Assembly: GCA_023053575.1 (NCBI GenBank) | Contig: JAKZAP010000009.1 | Span: 20,255,869-20,319,868, forward strand | DNA from: Branchinecta lynchi | Taxonomy: Eukaryota; Arthropoda; Branchiopoda; Anostraca; Branchinectidae | Direction: 5' to 3' | Length of the DNA: 64,000 nt | Part shown: positions 1 to 11,639 of the stretch, in pieces | Layout of the letters: every line of letters starts with the position of its first letter | Numbering within the stretch: the first letter of the stretch is position 1 | Notes under the pieces: model-generated | Told to the model about the DNA's origin: nothing | Seen by the model: only the letters and a program-made list of their open reading frames with translations | The model's database searches: none | Translations under genes and position numbers: made by a program

Positions 1-430
1 CTGTGACGGGCAAAACTCGGCACGGCCGTAAAAGTGCTAAAAATTTGTAGGGACCAATCAAAAGATGGAGATAAGTGGGGATTTTAGGAGTGTATAATTC
101 CGTAAGGAAGCTAGGTACGTTATAAAAGGCAGAATAAGCCAGATGGGTCCTTTTTTAAGACATGGAAAATAGATGCTTCAGAAATAAAGTTTATATCAGT
201 TCATTTCCAAACAAGCCAGAGACGTCTGAGGGCGAAGTATCTTTTACTCTCTTATCTTCTTTCACCCATTTATAGATCAAGTTTTGAGGATCTCTCCTTT
301 CGTCGTCAGACGTGTAACATAGATCCTACAGAATTAAAGATAAACCCCGTCTCCATAGCAATGAAAGACGAGATTGATTATTGTTTGTATTTGTATCTGG
401 TTAGACATGGAATGGCGCAGACAGCAGGGA
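1..430. other. unassigned DNA
   Basis: No coding exon, RNA gene or clear repeat boundary was recognised in this left edge of the window. Confidence 0.4.
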
Positions 431-1020
431 GGAAGAACATCTGCCCTACAAAGCATTCAGGTTGGCCGAGATCTACTTAAAGGACCTGTCTTACCTATAT
501 AACTAGCGCAACCTACTTCCGTAATCACTCCATATATATCTAAACCCGGAGACCCCAATTTCGTACGGTACATTCTAACCCGTCTAACAAACCCACGCTG
601 ATTTTCTCACTTGCCGTGTTTTGCTACCTTTGATGTGTATAACGCTGTCGACGCTGCCCTACAGAGCATTCAGGTTGGCCAAGACCTATGTAAACTTTAA
701 AGGACCTCAATATCGTACGGTACATTCTAACCCCTCTAACAAAACCACGCTGATTTTCTCACTTGTTTTGCTACCTTTGATGTGTATCACGCTGTCGACG
801 CTGCCCTACAGAGCATTCAGGTTGGCCAAGACCTATTTAAACTTTAAAGGACCTGTCTTACCTATAAATACTAACGCAACCTACTTCCATAATCACTCCA
901 TATATTTCTAAACTTAGAGACCCAATATCGTGCGGTACATTCTAACCCCTCTAACAAAACCACGCTGATTTTCTCACTTGTTTTGCTACCTTTGATGTGT
1001 ATCACGCTGTCGACGGTTGT
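430..1020. repeat. complex tandem repeat, units of about 147 and 213 bp
   Basis: The phrase CTGCCCTACAGAGCATTCAG recurs near 440 (one mismatch), 655 and 802. Each copy is followed by GGTTGGCC and a variable stretch ending CGCTGATTTTCTCACTTG. The short unit lacks a block of about 66 bp present in the long unit. A 96-codon open frame at 621-911 is only the repeat read through, since the same peptide occurs twice in it, so it is not called a gene. Confidence 0.85.
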
Positions 1021-1560
1021 CTGCGAAAAGCTTTTCCATCAGAGAACGGGTTGTGTAAATTGTTTCCCTGTTTTCGCTATAAGTCAACGGGCCTCGGAAA
1101 AGGCTTAAAACAGCCAGAACCATGGGTTATTTCTTGAAAGCACAGCCTCGTTTTAAAGTATTCAAATATTATAAAACACTGTAAGTTGAACAGTAAATAG
1201 TGCGAACGGTCCTTTAAAGATGGAATTTTAGGACTTTTACCGGGACACCAAAACCTGAAGTATTTTGAATTGAATCTGAAAGTCAAGGACTCCAGTATCG
1301 GATACTCGTGGACTGACCAGAGCTCCAATGGCAGAACCTTATGGAGAATGCTAAATATTTATTTGACGGGGAAGCTCTTGAGATGAAAATATTTTAGATA
1401 GTGGAATGAAGGACAAATATATAGTTACCCATGATATTTTGGGATCAATGTTGCTGTGGCCCATTGTATCTCGCCAGTGTGTAGTTGGCGAGATGATGTC
1501 TGTATCCTACTACACCATTTCTTAGATTGTAACCGAAGGGGACTGAAATCGGACAGTCTG
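1021..1560. other. unassigned DNA
   Basis: No convincing gene. A weak Cys/His-rich stretch around 1475-1560 (plus) resembles the C-terminal zinc-knuckle pattern of non-LTR retrotransposon polymerases, but it is too short and broken to call. Confidence 0.3.
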
Positions 1561-2243
1561 TTTACCCATCCCTTATTCATTTAAATAGGCGTGAAAACCC
1601 GACAAAAATGCGTTACTTCATTTGTCCGTTATCCACAGATAATCGATTTCGTCGAATGACATGATTCCAAGGCTGCTTGGGCTGAAGGAATACATATTAT
1701 CGAATGAACTTATTCTGCCGGATTTCGGGTACCTCTATGTGCTTGTCACTCTATGTTGGAAGTACTTACCTACTACAAACGTAAGCGAGATTCCCGACAA
1801 AAGACATCTGAACACCATTTGCATACTTTCTACTGCCGTAACTTTTCCGAGCTTATCATTTTTATCCCCGGTAATGTTGGCTTTTGTTGAAATTAACATT
1901 CTTCGCGTCTGGGTGAATTTTGAGTTGTCGTGCAAGCAGCGCACACTCTGAACTTATTCTATAGAACTTATTCGGTTGGATTTTGGTACCTCTATGTGCT
2001 TGTCACTCTATGTTGGAAATACTGACTAACTACAAACGTAAGCCATTGTTGAAAAATAAACTAAAAATGACAGATTCTCGACAAAACACATCGTAACACC
2101 ATTTGCATACTTTCTACAGGTGTAACTTTTCAGAGCTTAGCATTTTTAACCCCGGTAATGTTGGCCTTTGTTGAAATTCAAATTATTCGCGTCTGGGTGA
2201 ATTTTGGGTTGTCGTGCAAGCAGCGCACGCTCTGAACGTTATT
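1560..2243 (+). repeat. tandemly duplicated copies related to the 5' flank of the P2X7-like gene
   Basis: Two copies (about 1709-1955 and 1968-2243) share GTACCTCTATGTGCTTGTCA, GCATACTTTCTAC and GTCGTGCAAGCAGCGCAC. The start of the block (CCCATCCCTTATTC, TTTAAATAG, AAAATGCGTTACTT) matches the DNA just upstream of the P2X7-like start codon at 13740-13880 in the same order. The second copy also carries AAAAATGACAGATTCT, one base different from the start-codon context at 13920. The downstream coding exons are absent here. A fragment of another repeat family (CTTGGGCTGAAGGAATAC) is embedded near 1675. Confidence 0.75.
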
Positions 2244-2497
2244 ACTAGAGCCCCTTATGAAAAAATACAAAATACTTTAGATGAGTCAAAATATTTCAGT
2301 GTAGATTATTCACATATCAAAATAAGCTGCCTTTTTAGTTAAACTTTAACCAACTTTTACAACCTTATTCGGTTGTAAACTCTGGCTTTGTTTACAAAAT
2401 CATTCCAAGATCTGTGACGTCCAAACAGTCAAGGTCACTTCTATATCAAGGATTTTATCGCCATTGAGCAAGTTCAAAGAAGAGCAACAAAAACAGT

Positions 2498-2852
2498 AGT
2501 TGCGTTTTTGAAGATACCATGGTATCTGTTACCACGGTAACTGAATCTGCAGTTAGTCGCTTTTGCAGTTACCGTAGTATCTGATACACGGTTGCTCTGC
2601 AAAAACGACTATTGCCGAACTTGCACTTTTCGAAGTCATCCCAAAAGAAAAACTGATACCCAGTTACTTCACCAAGTGCTAAAGTATCTTTCTCGCCAAT
2701 CTGACAAAATTTGATGAAAGTGAGATGACTTTTCAGATACCACGACCAGTTACCACGGTCGGACCGAACTATCTGAATATCAGATACCACGATAACTGGC
2801 CAGATACCACGATAACTGCAAAAACGACTTTGGTATCTGCAAAAACGCAACT
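2498..2852. mobile_element. MITE family A, 3-bp target duplication
   Basis: Terminal inverted repeats begin AGTTGCGTTTTTG and end CAAAAACGCAACT, next to the palindrome GATACCATGGTATC. Direct AGT triplets flank it (2495-2497 and 2853-2855). It has no coding capacity. The 3-bp duplication is compatible with a PIF/Harbinger-type element, which is an inference from its length only. A second, interrupted copy lies at 43854-44728. Confidence 0.8.
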
Positions 2853-3580
2853 AGTGCCAGCCATTCGCCATGCAAAGCGAAACCCCGCAGGCACCCCCCC
2901 CCCCCCCCGAAATAAATTCCTGGATACGGGCCTGCAAGTGACGATGATAAGAGGGGCGAGCGCCGTACTGTATTAGTTATCCCGCTCTCTGGAACGAAAA
3001 TAATAAGAACGCCAACATACATCATCACTCGTACGGGAGTACCTGCAGAACCGATAGTTCTTATCACTTATAATGCTGACGACCATCATAAGTAAATTGT
3101 AACGATTGTAACGTCGTGGAACGGAAACAATAAGGGGGAAGGGCCAATTTTAAAAGGGCGGGCTCTGGAACGGCAATGATAACCAGAACAGCAACGATCG
3201 TAACTAATAATAAGTTGATGGAACGCTACCTTAGTCACATAGGGTTTTCTTGAAAGTCGGCAGGCGGTCGAATAACGCATTTTCTTTCGGGGACTCAAGA
3301 TAGAAGTATGAAAACGTCGATACGCTCATTGAGGTCTCTTCTCTCTCACAGCGACAATAACTTCTGGTCATTCTGTCTCTATTTTCCAAGGAATTCCCTG
3401 GGATTTGTGTGGGAAGAGAGAGTGTGTAAACTCCGATCAGAAAATGGTTGTTAGATCTTTTAGGGTAAAACCTTGAGGAAACAGCGGGTAAAACATAGTG
3501 CTGGGAAATCGTAGGGATATCGGAATTGGAGATAGGCTGAATAGGAAGTAATATTCAGTGGGAGAGGTATAAGGAACAGT
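2853..3580. other. unassigned DNA with a C-run
   Basis: No gene recognised. It contains a homopolymeric C tract near 2896 and several short frames without family resemblance. Confidence 0.35.
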
Positions 3581-3589
3581 ACGTAGTAT

Positions 3590-3965
3590 AACACAGTAGA
3601 GTATGCTTATTTGAACACTTTTTTAACTTTTTCACTACCTTGGCTTTGTTACTTGCATATCAAAAAGTATGGAAAAGAAAAACAACAAACTTGATATCAG
3701 CTAATAGCCAACTATTTCAGGGTCATCCTGGCACAAACTTGAAGTAGAAATTCAACTAACTTTTATTTGATTTTGAATTTACTAAAAAGGTCCTTCCTCT
3801 TTTGAAGGCATCTGCAGGTTCGGGCCCCCATCTTCTCCATTGAAGGTGCGTTCCTCGTGTCAAACTTTTCAAATTATAAAAAGCAAACCAGGTGTCAGTT
3901 GAGCCCCTTTCAGCCGTGAATTAAGCAAGTGACAAAAGAGCGAGTGGTTGTACCAAGTATTCATT
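3590..3965. mobile_element. truncated copy of Tc1/mariner-like MITE family F
   Basis: The left end ACAGTAGAGTATGCTTATTTG and the body (CCTTCCTCTTTTGAAGGCATC, CTTCTCCATTGAAGGTGCG) match the complete element at 36720-37190 read in the opposite direction. The second terminus is missing where the next repeat begins. Confidence 0.7.
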
Positions 3966-3995
3966 GTAAAAAGTGCCTGGTTTGGGTTTTAGTTT

Positions 3996-5240
3996 TTATG
4001 GCACTTGCCTTCCGGCCAAGTGCCATATACCGATCATATTTCCGTCGGTCGGTCGGTTAGTCCGGTGTTTTCGACCAAACTAACTTGGAAATAGTCACTT
4101 GCCAGATCTGACCATCGTGGGGGGAGGGGGGGGAATCCGGAAAAAAGGGACATTCATAACTTTCGAACGTGCAATCGGATCATAATGAAACTTAATATCT
4201 GGAAAGATCTCGTGTCTCAGATGTCTCATTTCGAGTCCGGACCGGATCCGATGAATCTGAGGGGGGACTAGGAGGGGGGAACCGGAAATCGTGTAAAACT
4301 CTCAGAGTGGAGCCATCGGGATGAAACTTGGTGGTAAGAACAAGCACAAGCTCTAGATACATCACTGACAGAACTGGGCCGGATTCGGACACTGTGGGGG
4401 GAGGTAGAAGGGGGTTCCGGAATTCCGGTGATCCGTAGTTAATATACTTCCAGGTGGGCTAGGACGATAAAACTTGGCAGGCATATTAGGAACCCGATCA
4501 AACTAACCTTGAAATAGTCACTTGCTCGATCCGAACATCGTGGGGGAAGGGGAGGTGGCGGAATCTGGAAAATAGGGACATGCATAACTTTCGAACGGGT
4601 GATTGGATCTTAATGAAACTTTATATCTGGAAAGATCTCTTGTCTTAGATGTCTCATTTCGGATCCGACGAATCTGGGGGTGAGTCGGAGGGGAGAACCG
4701 GAAATCGTATGAAACTCTCAGAGTGGACCGATCGGGATGAAACTTGGTGCGAAGAACAAGCACACGCTCTAGATACACCACCGACAGGAATGGACCGGAT
4801 TCGGACACTGTGGGGGGAGGTAGAGGGGGGTTCCGGAATTCCGGCGATCCATAGTTAATATACTCCCTGGTTGCCTAGGACGATAAAACTTGGCAGGCAT
4901 CTCAGGGACCCGACCAGATTAACTTGGAAACAGTCACTTGCCCGATCTGACTATCGTGGGGAGACGGCAGAATCCGGAAATTAGTAGCATTCATAACTTT
5001 CGAATGGGTTATCAGATCTTAACGAAACTTGATATCTTGAAAGACCTCATGTCTCAGCATGTCTCAGTTCAGTTCCGGATCGGATCCGACGAACTGGGAG
5101 GGGGGGGGGGGGGGGGGTCGGAGGGGAGAACCGGACACTTGTGACACGCATAGAGTGGAGCGATCAAGATGAAACTTTTGACCATTACTTCCATCTGACC
5201 CAGCTTTACAAGTGCCATATGAGCTTCCAGCTCTTGTTTC
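3996..5240 (+). repeat. large interspersed repeat family G, internally tandem
   Basis: It starts GGCACTTGCCTTCCGGCCAA and finishes near AGCTCTTGTTT. Inside, units of roughly 400 bp repeat: CGATAAAACTTGGCAGGCAT, then a phrase like GGAAATAGTCACTTGC, then a G-run, then GGATCCGA. Related copies are at 15485-16612, 52208-53500 and 63719-63972, with divergent relatives at 30280-31130. There is no long protein frame, so it is either non-autonomous or a satellite-bearing repeat. Its class is unresolved because no terminal inverted repeats or target duplication were found. Confidence 0.8.
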
Positions 5241-5539
5241 TTTGGCGATCGTTCACTGTTAGCAGACTTCCACATAAGCATACCTCTATAGTATCTAACC
5301 GTGTCGGTTCGTATGAACTAATTACAATATGCATTGTTGAAAACCGAGGGAAGTATAACAGACGTGCGCTGGCCAAACTTGTATTCTACTTTCTGTGATC
5401 ATTCTGTCCCTTATGCTTCAGGTGTTCCCCCTTCTTAAGAAAGGTAATTTAAAAAGAATCCGGATAAATTACTTCAAATCCTGTAAATTTCTTCTGTATC
5501 TTCCACCTTGGACAAAAACCGGATTCGTGTTACCAAATT

Positions 5540-5758
5540 TTCAGTTCCTGATATAACTTTAAAGTTGGAGATACTGCACAGAAAACTCTCCGGTACGGCT
5601 TATGCGCGCCTATCATCTCACCACCGTCTTATCCGTTTCTTTCGTTGATTTTGGGTATATTTCGTTTTCTTTTTTGTGTTTCTTTACTTATTCCTACTCC
5701 ACCATATTTACTTCATGTATTGTGTGGGTGATAAATAAATTAAATTAAATTAAATTAT
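5540..5758 (+). mobile_element. possible 3' tail of a non-LTR retrotransposon
   Basis: A T-rich stretch without a gene ends in GATAAATAAATTAAATTAAA, a short-unit repeat of the kind that terminates the decayed LINEs elsewhere in the window. There is no reverse transcriptase sequence upstream in this copy, so the call is tentative. Confidence 0.4.
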
Positions 5759-6211
5759 GGGTTTATATAACTCAGATGCAGGTTATGTGCCATTAAATAA
5801 CAAAACTAATGTTTTTTCTAATTTTTGTTTTTGTTTTTCCGTTCGGACTACAGTGAAATTATATTTCAGGTATTACTACAAGAGTCGTGTTTTTCTACCC
5901 GTCCTCGGTCGTCGACTGGTGTATAAGTTCGGACCAAATGCCGTGAACTGGCGGCCGGCAGACCCGAACTTTGAAAATATGCGCTCACAACAAACCGCCG
6001 CAAATGCCGGTGTGCCGCCGTTAAATCTGTATGAAGAGTATGACATTTACCACTAGCTTATATACAGTTCGGGGTGAAGTACGTCTGTGAGTTCACTTTA
6101 GTTGATCGTTGCGCCTAGCTAATCTTCAGAGTATGTGTCATCAGGAATACATAACTTCTGAGAGTATCCATCTCAGCACAAACGCAGTGTTTCTCTCCAA
6201 CTTTACTCTCA

Positions 6212-6375
6212 TTGCACTGTAAAACAAATCTTGCAGTGTGTGCGATTGGGATTAATCTTATCTTTATTGAGATAAGATTACCCCTAATTCGGATTAATGT
6301 TATCCCAATAGAGATAAGATTAATCCCAGTAGCAAGTAGTGCATCCTTATTCGGAGAAACTTTTTACAGTGCTCT
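6212..6375. mobile_element. small MITE with GATAAGATTA palindromes
   Basis: The ends CACTGTAAAAC and GTTTTTACAGTG-like (TTTTTACAGTG) are inverted, and the interior repeats GGGATTAATC and GAGATAAGATTA in both orientations. A diverged relative lies at 39565-39725. Confidence 0.6.
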
Positions 6376-7558
6376 GATTGCAGGCATGTGCGCGCGCGGC
6401 ATGTAGCTTGGCCGCAGGCCAATACGCCCTTCAGAGAATTCCTTCCAGATTAGTTATGTTTTGGCCGCTAGATGTGTCCAGTGTAAAGTAAACAATGACA
6501 CGCTACTTCTTCGTGTACGTTTAATCAGTCTTGTTTGGCCATTTTCAATTCCTCTTATGCATAGCCATGTTTAAAACTGTTTAACATGCCTCTGTGCGTG
6601 CTCTACCCAACTCTGTTCTGTCAACTTCATCAAGTTCGTCAATCCAGGCATCTGACTTCAGTTCTGAAATCTTGTTGACTTTTCCACGGGGATGATGTGC
6701 GACTTGGCATGAACCGAAAGCCTAATCGCTGATTCCCCCTTCAGATAACTTATGCCAAGATCTCAGGTGTGATTGTTACTGTTTCTTTAAAGCATCTGGC
6801 GCCAATTCGTTATTGGATTTTATGAGGGACGTATACGACTGAATGTTCCGTTTTAAAAATGTTTGCAGAAAACTAGCCTCGTTTCCAGCTAGAAATCCGG
6901 GCGGAAATTGGTGTTGTTTGGTCATTAACCGCTGTAGAGCCTAGTGTTACCAGTTACGTACGGTTCTGTATGCGCTCCACTGAAATAGAATCAGCACGTC
7001 GAAAACGGGCTGTCTAGCGCGATTTCCGGATCACGCTACAGAAAGAACTAATCAGTGGCCTTACCTAGTGGCTGCGTTTTCCAACACCAAACAATTCTCG
7101 CGGCTAATACCCAGTCCATCGAGCAAAAAAAACGGAGTCACGTCACTGCGCAACATGGGATGGGTATTCTCAAACGGTTCTTTATATCCTTGTTATCTTG
7201 AAGTATTTTCTTTCTTTTGTTACCTGATTGATTTTTTATCTTCGAAGCACTGGACCCCACGTAGCGATCTCCTTCTTACTCTTTAGATTCTGGATGTGAA
7301 AGCATTCAAGAGGGATCTTTGGGGGATCAGACTAGTGGCACTAAACTTGCCGAGAAAGCAGGGGATATTCGGTTAATCTGTGGCAAAACATCGTCACCGT
7401 TGCTGTTTCCAGCAAAAGAGGATTGTGGCGTTCTCACGGGTTGACTTCCGGAAAGCAAGTCGAAAATCTTTCCACCAAATCTAACACAAACCCCTGAGTT
7501 TTGCTTTTCTTAAGAGCACCGCCTAACATGATCCGCAGTCAGCTTCCGCATAATGGAT
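6376..7558. other. unassigned DNA
   Basis: No gene, RNA or repeat boundary recognised; only short frames without recognisable domains. Confidence 0.35.
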
Positions 7559-7561
7559 TAT

Positions 7562-7685
7562 AGGCGTATTCTCGCCGTTCTCGTAGGATTCCTTGGGGAT
7601 TCGGGCGGAACGGCGAGAATAGATGGAGTCGTTCCGCTCGGAAAAACGCCTCCTCTGAGGGTCCTCGGGGAACGAGAATACGCCT
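7562..7685. mobile_element. MITE family C, internally deleted copy
   Basis: It starts AGGCGTATTCTCGCCGTTC and ends with the inverted form CGAGAATACGCCT. It is flanked by TAT on both sides (7559-7561 and 7686-7688), a 3-bp duplication. The middle of the longer family members (31215-31608, 50303-50655) is missing. Confidence 0.75.
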
Positions 7686-7986
7686 TATGGTACATGTTCC
7701 CTTTGTTAATCAGCCAACCGCTGGTATTAAATAGACATAAAATAATTTCGAAGTATAAAAGTACCTATTTTAGCATTATGTTAAAGGATCGGGTTTCGGA
7801 AAAATGGGCTTCGAATTCTGTTGTAAGTGAACTGTGATATAAAAATTTTGCACTTTCCTCGTATAATGGTTCAGTGAGCATGCTGGTGTAGTAGATTAGT
7901 GTAATATGTAATATATATATATATATAGGTTTCTCGGAGTGATATTTGGTGGTCACTAAAGCAGCACTCGTATGCTGTTTGACTAA

Positions 7987-8370
7987 TGTAGCGTTTACAC
8001 GGATAAGAAATCCCGTTGCGAAGAAAGGAATTCCGGTGGACTTGAGGGATTCCGTTCGTGAAGACGACTAGAAAAAAGTCTAGCGGGACGGGAATCCTTT
8101 CATGATGAAAGGAATTCCGGTCTACTTGAGAGGAATCTCGTCTGCGGCGCTGTTAAAAAGACAAACAAAAAGTCTAGCTATCTTTTTAGAGCAGCAGTCA
8201 TCAGTACTGATGTCATAAATGCTCTCAAATTTTTTTTGTGTTGGCTAGTGAATTTATTTTTGTCAGATTTTCTGGTTTAAAGAAGTTAACTTTTTCCCTC
8301 GCGTGTAAACATAATCTTTTCACCAAGATCGGATTCTGTTCAAGTTTTCCTGCACTTGTAAACGCTACAT
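7987..8370. mobile_element. MITE with GTAGCGTTTACA termini
   Basis: The left end GTAGCGTTTACACGGA faces the right end TGTAAACGCTAC. The interior carries two related segments (GAAAGGAATTCCGGT and a nearby copy). No coding sequence. The target duplication is not clear. Confidence 0.65.
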
Positions 8371-8462
8371 AAGATCAGAGGGACAGAGCTCAGCTGGGTC
8401 ACGTGCTTTAGTTTAACCAAGGGAATACTAGTCTGCGGTTTAAGAGATCGCACCGAAAAGTT

Positions 8463-8990
8463 TCAGTTGATTTTGTGGTTATGCACTTGTTTTACTTTCA
8501 GAGACTTTGTCAGATTTTTATAACACATAAGGATGCCCAGTTTCAACAGATGTAAGATACCACACTTTTTAAGCCTTATTTTTCTCGCAAAAACTAACGT
8601 TGCAAACCATGATAATAATAATACAAAGCAAGAGAAAAGGCTTTCGCCTCTAAATAACTCGAAGAAATTTTGAGTAGTCGAACTGATCAGAGTTAAAAAT
8701 CTCATCAACAATGCACTTAAAACTATTGATCGATTCAGCATTAACCGCATCTTCGGTAAGGCTGTTCCAAGGATCAACAATTCGGTTGCCAAAACCCCAC
8801 TTAAAAACGTCCTTGTGGAATCTTGACTTTGTAAGCTTGTACGCATGCCCCCGATGATGACGGTTAATGCTGAATCTTACTAAATCAGTCACTTCAAAAT
8901 TGGCGTAACTTCCATTGATTAATTTGAATGTTTCAATCAGGTTCTGTATGTCTTACAGAAACTTAACCACAAAGGGTCGTAACACAGTTT
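8463..8990 (-). pseudogene. non-LTR retrotransposon fragment (reverse transcriptase C-terminal end)
   Basis: On the minus strand at 8892-8650 the translation contains RGHAYKL, NRIVDPWNSLTEDAVNAES and INSFK. This is the typical end of LINE-type reverse transcriptase proteins (pattern V..WN.LP..VV.A.....FK). Only the last 80 or so residues remain, followed by non-coding sequence towards lower coordinates. It is a dead, 5'-truncated copy. Confidence 0.75.
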
Positions 8991-9329
8991 TTCTGTAACA
9001 TTAGGGATAGTGTGTTATCCTGGCTTTATTTTATGTCTGATGAAATTACGCATCCTTGTGTAACTGTAATGGAACTTCTTACAGTGTTGTCATCTATTGG
9101 TTCTCTGTGTATTTTTAAATCAGCGTAGATAGTTCTAGTTCGGACAAACGATCAGAGTTGGATGGTCGGATCACAGGCAAGACTTCCTTCCAGGATTCGG
9201 CACTATCATCATCCTGTACGAAAAGCATAGATTTCTTTCCCTTTTGTGAGGAAACGGCAGAAAATCCGGCCGGAAAATCCGACTGTCTGTCCCTGCCCTT
9301 AGAAATTCAAAGGTCGACTGGGACATTTA

Positions 9330-9704
9330 CCCTAGGTTCACACAGAGCAAATCGCGGCGATGAACGATATTTTTCAATCGCAGCGACAGAAAATTTGTAT
9401 CGCCTGTATGTTCACTCCAAATTTTCGTCGGCAACAGAATTTAACGGGAAAAAATTGAAAAAAAATCCCTTTTCTTGCTTTTCAAACAAAATGGGGTAGA
9501 ACTGAACAGCAATAATTATTTTTTTTAAAAGTGAATCACCAAAAGGGTCGTCCGTGTTACATAAAATCGTACTGTCGCCCGATTAAAGTTGAATTTTCCA
9601 GCATTGAAAATCGCCCGACAAAGCAACAGAAGTCGCCGATTTTGGCGACGAAAATCTCGGCGATGGCCGATATCGCCTCAGTGAACGTCTGTGTGAACCT
9701 AGGG
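9330..9704. mobile_element. MITE with CCCTAGGTTCACACAGA termini and TTA target duplication
   Basis: CCCTAGGTTCACACAGA at the left pairs with TCTGTGTGAACCTAGGG at the right. TTA flanks both ends (9327-9329 and 9705-9707). Its interior is rich in CGATTTTGGCGAC-type words. It is non-coding, 375 bp, and the 3-bp TTA duplication fits a PIF/Harbinger-type origin. The open frames at 9158-9499 and 9531-10247 are accidental, because they cross this element and the next tandem array. Confidence 0.85.
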
Positions 9705-9904
9705 TTAAAGTTTGAAAGGCATGAGATGACAATCCAAGTGCTTTATGTGAATTGGCTCAAATTAATTGCTGTTACATATTTTCTACCTGTTTCTGGTTGT
9801 GTTAATTGTCAAACAGGCATGTGTATAATTGGCTGTCCGGATTCTTGTTGCATTGAAATTCCGGAACACATTTCGACAATGTTGTCGCTCTTCACGATAC
9901 TGAC

Positions 9905-10400
9905 TAATGATCAGGTTTTTCCCGGCCGGAATTCCTGCACTTTCGTCATAAACTTAGAAAACCTCAAATTTGATGTACAGAAGTTAGTACAGGTTCCAGA
10001 AATCCTGACAGCCAGCCCGCAACTCCCCCTACCTCATCATGTGTCCGAACATTGGTGGCTGGGGATCAACGATCAAGGTTTCCGGCCGGAATTTTTGCAT
10101 TTTCGTGATAAACTTAGAAAACCTCAACTTTTAATTAACGGTTCCGGAAACCATGACAGCCAGTCCGCAACTCCCCGGACCCCATCATGTGTCCGGACAT
10201 TGGTGGCTGGGGATCAACGATCAGGTTTTCCGGCCGGATTTTCGTGATACACTTAGAAAACCTCAACTTTTAATTAACGATTCCGGAAATCTTGACAGCC
10301 AGTCTACGACTGGCCCGACCTCATCATGTGTCCGAATCATTAATGGTTGAGGATGGACGGTCAGGTTATCCGGCCGGATTTTCTGGCTTTCTGGGAATAA
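9905..10400 (+). repeat. tandem repeat, unit about 150 bp, three to four copies
   Basis: The words CATCATGTGTCCG, ACATTGGTGGCTGGGGATCA, TTTCCGGCCGGA and TTAGAAAACCTCAA recur in register. The last copy is diverged. Non-coding. Confidence 0.85.
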
Positions 10401-10589
10401 CCCTGGGATAATATTCAGCCTCTGCCAGCATAAAGCCGCTTTCATATATACGCGTTGAGCCTTTCAGACTAAGCCACGCAACCTCTGCGTCGTGCAAAGG
10501 TATCATCACTTTTTACACTCTAATCAGGAAACATCTTGTTTTGGTTTTTCTTTAAATTCAGGACTATATATTCAAATAATGTATAGAAC

Positions 10590-10850
10590 GGATGCGTCAG
10601 CTACGATGCTTCGTCATCGATATTTTGGCCCTTTTTGGCAAGGGTCCTTGTCAGGCTCTCGATCTTCAGGGTCAGCTTCGGAAAAGAAACAAACCTGTAA
10701 TCCGATGATTAAACCTGTAATAGATTACAGGTTTTTTTCCTTCCCGAACTTGACCGTGAAGATCGACAGCTTGACGAGGATCCTTGCCAAGAAGGGCCGA
10801 TATATCGCTGATGAAGCATCGTAGCTGACGTATTCGTTGTATCCATTATT
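10590..10850. mobile_element. inverted-repeat element, family B
   Basis: The arms GCGTCAGCTACGATGCTTCG (about 10592) and its inverse ending CGTAGCTGACG (about 10832) enclose GGCAAGGGTCC and its inverse GGATCCTTGCCAAGAAGGGC. The same family is seen at 22820-23550, 44172-44640, 55155-55215 and 57205-57310. No coding capacity. Confidence 0.75.
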
Positions 10851-11280
10851 TGAATATATGTTTCAAAGTCAGCTTGGGCTCAAGGAATATTTAGCAGGAC
10901 TATAAAAGACCAGAAAGTTCAGGTCAAACTCTCTGTCTATTTTCAGGGACGAATCGGGTGTGTTGTAGGAAAAAAAAAAGGGATTTAGTAACGACCTGTC
11001 TCGTTGTAAGTTGTGCTGGATTGGGTATTAGGGTTTTCTCGCGCCTCCGTGGATATGATGATATACTTATGGCTATTTTTGTACGAGGTGGTTATATATG
11101 TTACGAATGTTTCGGGTGGAAAAAGTCGCACTTTAATTTTCTAATCATTACTTTGTTTGCACTGTTGATATTCACGAAGTTTATATTTCTATTTAATTAT
11201 TAACAAATAAAGAATTTCGTATGCACGAATTGACTGACTCTCCCGATTGCTGATTCTCTCCCATATGTCATGGCTGTTTA

Positions 11281-11566
11281 GAGTGTGTTCCACCCTACTT
11301 ACCGTAGTTACTGCGTATGACGTCATGAGTTTTGGCTTCGTGGCATCAAGGCTGTAACGCATTTTTCTATTTCCGTAAAAATATCTATCGACGGAGTAAT
11401 CCAGCCAATTACGATACTTTGATCCGTAGATACCACGCTCCTGAGCATGGTAAGCAAATAGTTACTATTTCGAGAAGGTTGGAACGGTCAGCGTAATAAC
11501 TTTTTGAGAGGATGGAACGGAAATAGTATCTAGTAGCTACTATTGTTAGAAGGGTGGAACACACTC
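11281..11566. mobile_element. MITE family D, complete, TTA target duplication
   Basis: The ends are GAGTGTGTTCCACCCT and GGGTGGAACACACTC. TTA flanks both sides (11278-11280 and 11567-11569). The interior has CGTCAAGGCTGGAACG-like and ATGGTAAGCAAATAGTTACT words shared with copies at 36330-38121, 47350-47655 and 51705-51990. Confidence 0.88.
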
Positions 11567-11639
11567 TTAACCATTATTGCCTTTTTTAGTGCAGTGTTCC
11601 GTGGATTGCGAGCGCTATAGCAGCTTTATGTTTTCACTA

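Noticed and set aside
621..911. 96-codon open frame
   Set aside because: It is read-through of the tandem repeat at 430-1020; the same peptide block occurs twice.
9531..10247. 238-codon open frame, the longest in the window
   Set aside because: It spans the right half of the MITE at 9330-9704 and the 150-bp tandem array, and shows no domain or splice context.
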